DNA from: Endozoicomonas sp. SCSIO W0465
GTDB taxonomy: Bacteria > Pseudomonadota > Gammaproteobacteria > Pseudomonadales > Endozoicomonadaceae
DNA length: 64,000 bases
Assembly (NCBI RefSeq): GCF_023716865.1
Contig: NZ_CP092417.1
Span: 2,520,001 to 2,584,000 of the forward strand
Direction: 5' to 3'
Shown here: in pieces, positions 63,837 to 64,000 of the stretch
Layout: the number at the start of each line of letters is the position of its first letter
Position numbering within the stretch: position 1 is the stretch's first letter
Notes under the pieces: generated by a model
The model's database searches: none
Told to the model about the DNA's origin: nothing
What the model saw: the letters and a program-made list of their open reading frames with translations, nothing else
Position numbers and translations under genes: made by a program

Positions 63837-64000
63837 CTTGCCGGTCGTTTTGATGATTACAATGATGACTCAAAAACCGGATCAGCATTTACGCCGAAGG
63901 CATCTTTTGCTTATCGTCCAGCCGATGTGTTGCTGGTCCGGGGCGGGGTTGGTAAGAGTTTCAGGGCCCCCGACATGCAACGTTTATTTGGAGGCACTTC

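Larger units (their letters stand above)
59053..64000 (+). pseudogene. TonB-dependent outer-membrane receptor, dismantled by insertion sequences (runs off the window)
   Basis: Three coding blocks, 59053-60064, 62620-62727 and 63846-64000, join in one frame when the IS and one duplication each are removed (TLDGI-YVGKGG and TLAG-RFDDYNDD). The first block begins IYGSDAMSGVVNVILKKDYE, the end of the plug domain. Alternating beta-strand segments of the barrel follow (LEVLAGTAGERSRVTFIAQF, DLMANFEYHLSDDMTAFSRL). The last has VLLVRGGVGKSFRAPDMQRL, a classic receptor strand. The signal peptide, TonB box and most of the plug are missing to the left of the ISNCY element. It cannot make a working receptor; the substrate (siderophore, vitamin or glycan) is not readable. 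Confidence 0.9.

Overview
The window looks like chromosomal DNA of a host-associated marine gammaproteobacterium, most probably Endozoicomonas or a close relative. This is inferred from the protein content only: Pseudomonas/Oceanospirillales-type housekeeping genes (zipA-ligA, thrS-infC-rpmI-rplT, Fpr-type ferredoxin reductase), a very high load of insertion sequences, and eukaryote-like proteins (a 14-unit ankyrin protein and a USP-type deubiquitinase). No tRNA, rRNA or CRISPR array was recognised.

Layout. 0-9.2 kb is a conserved block: zipA, ligA and a lytic-transglycosylase-like lipoprotein on the + strand, then an unknown gene, yheU, trmO, a MalY/PatB C-S lyase and selU/mnmH on the - strand. 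9.3-12.9 kb is a gene graveyard: an htpG 3' remnant, a frameshifted 5' remnant of a duplicated unknown gene next to its intact 501-aa paralogue, an internal sdaA fragment and an intact 1,109-bp IS1595-like element abutting terC. 13.6-21 kb holds a 191-bp miniature element, a 1,040-aa unknown protein and the thrS-infC-rpmI-rplT operon, where infC appears to start at ATC. 21-32.4 kb holds a glycine-zipper membrane protein, an ISNCY-like element, a truncated KshA-like Rieske oxygenase, the USP-like protease, an IS66 element, a KstD-like dehydrogenase broken by a 159-bp miniature element, and fpr.

32.4-39.3 kb is a complete Wadjet (JetABCD) plasmid-defence operon whose jetB carries a one-base frameshift. 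Next comes the ankyrin gene, then a secreted-protein gene split by a three-level nest of insertion sequences (IS50-like, then IS66, then a second inverted IS66). Each level has clean target-site duplications, so the original gene can be rejoined in frame. 49-55.7 kb is a Yej-type peptide ABC transporter with a REP cluster between the binding protein and the permeases and a Fur-box-like site at the binding-protein start. 56-64 kb is a TonB-dependent receptor gene taken apart by four insertion events; it runs off the window.

The mobile elements allow an internal calibration. IS66 copies are 1,608 bp with 8-bp duplications, the IS1595-like copies are 1,109 bp with 9-bp duplications, the ISNCY-like copies are 1,701 bp with 6-bp duplications, and two miniature-element families have 8-bp and 6-bp duplications. 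The steroid-ring genes (KshA-like, KstD-like) are both damaged, the iron-uptake receptor is destroyed, and Wadjet is frameshifted: a pattern of ongoing genome erosion by transposition in a symbiont-like lineage.
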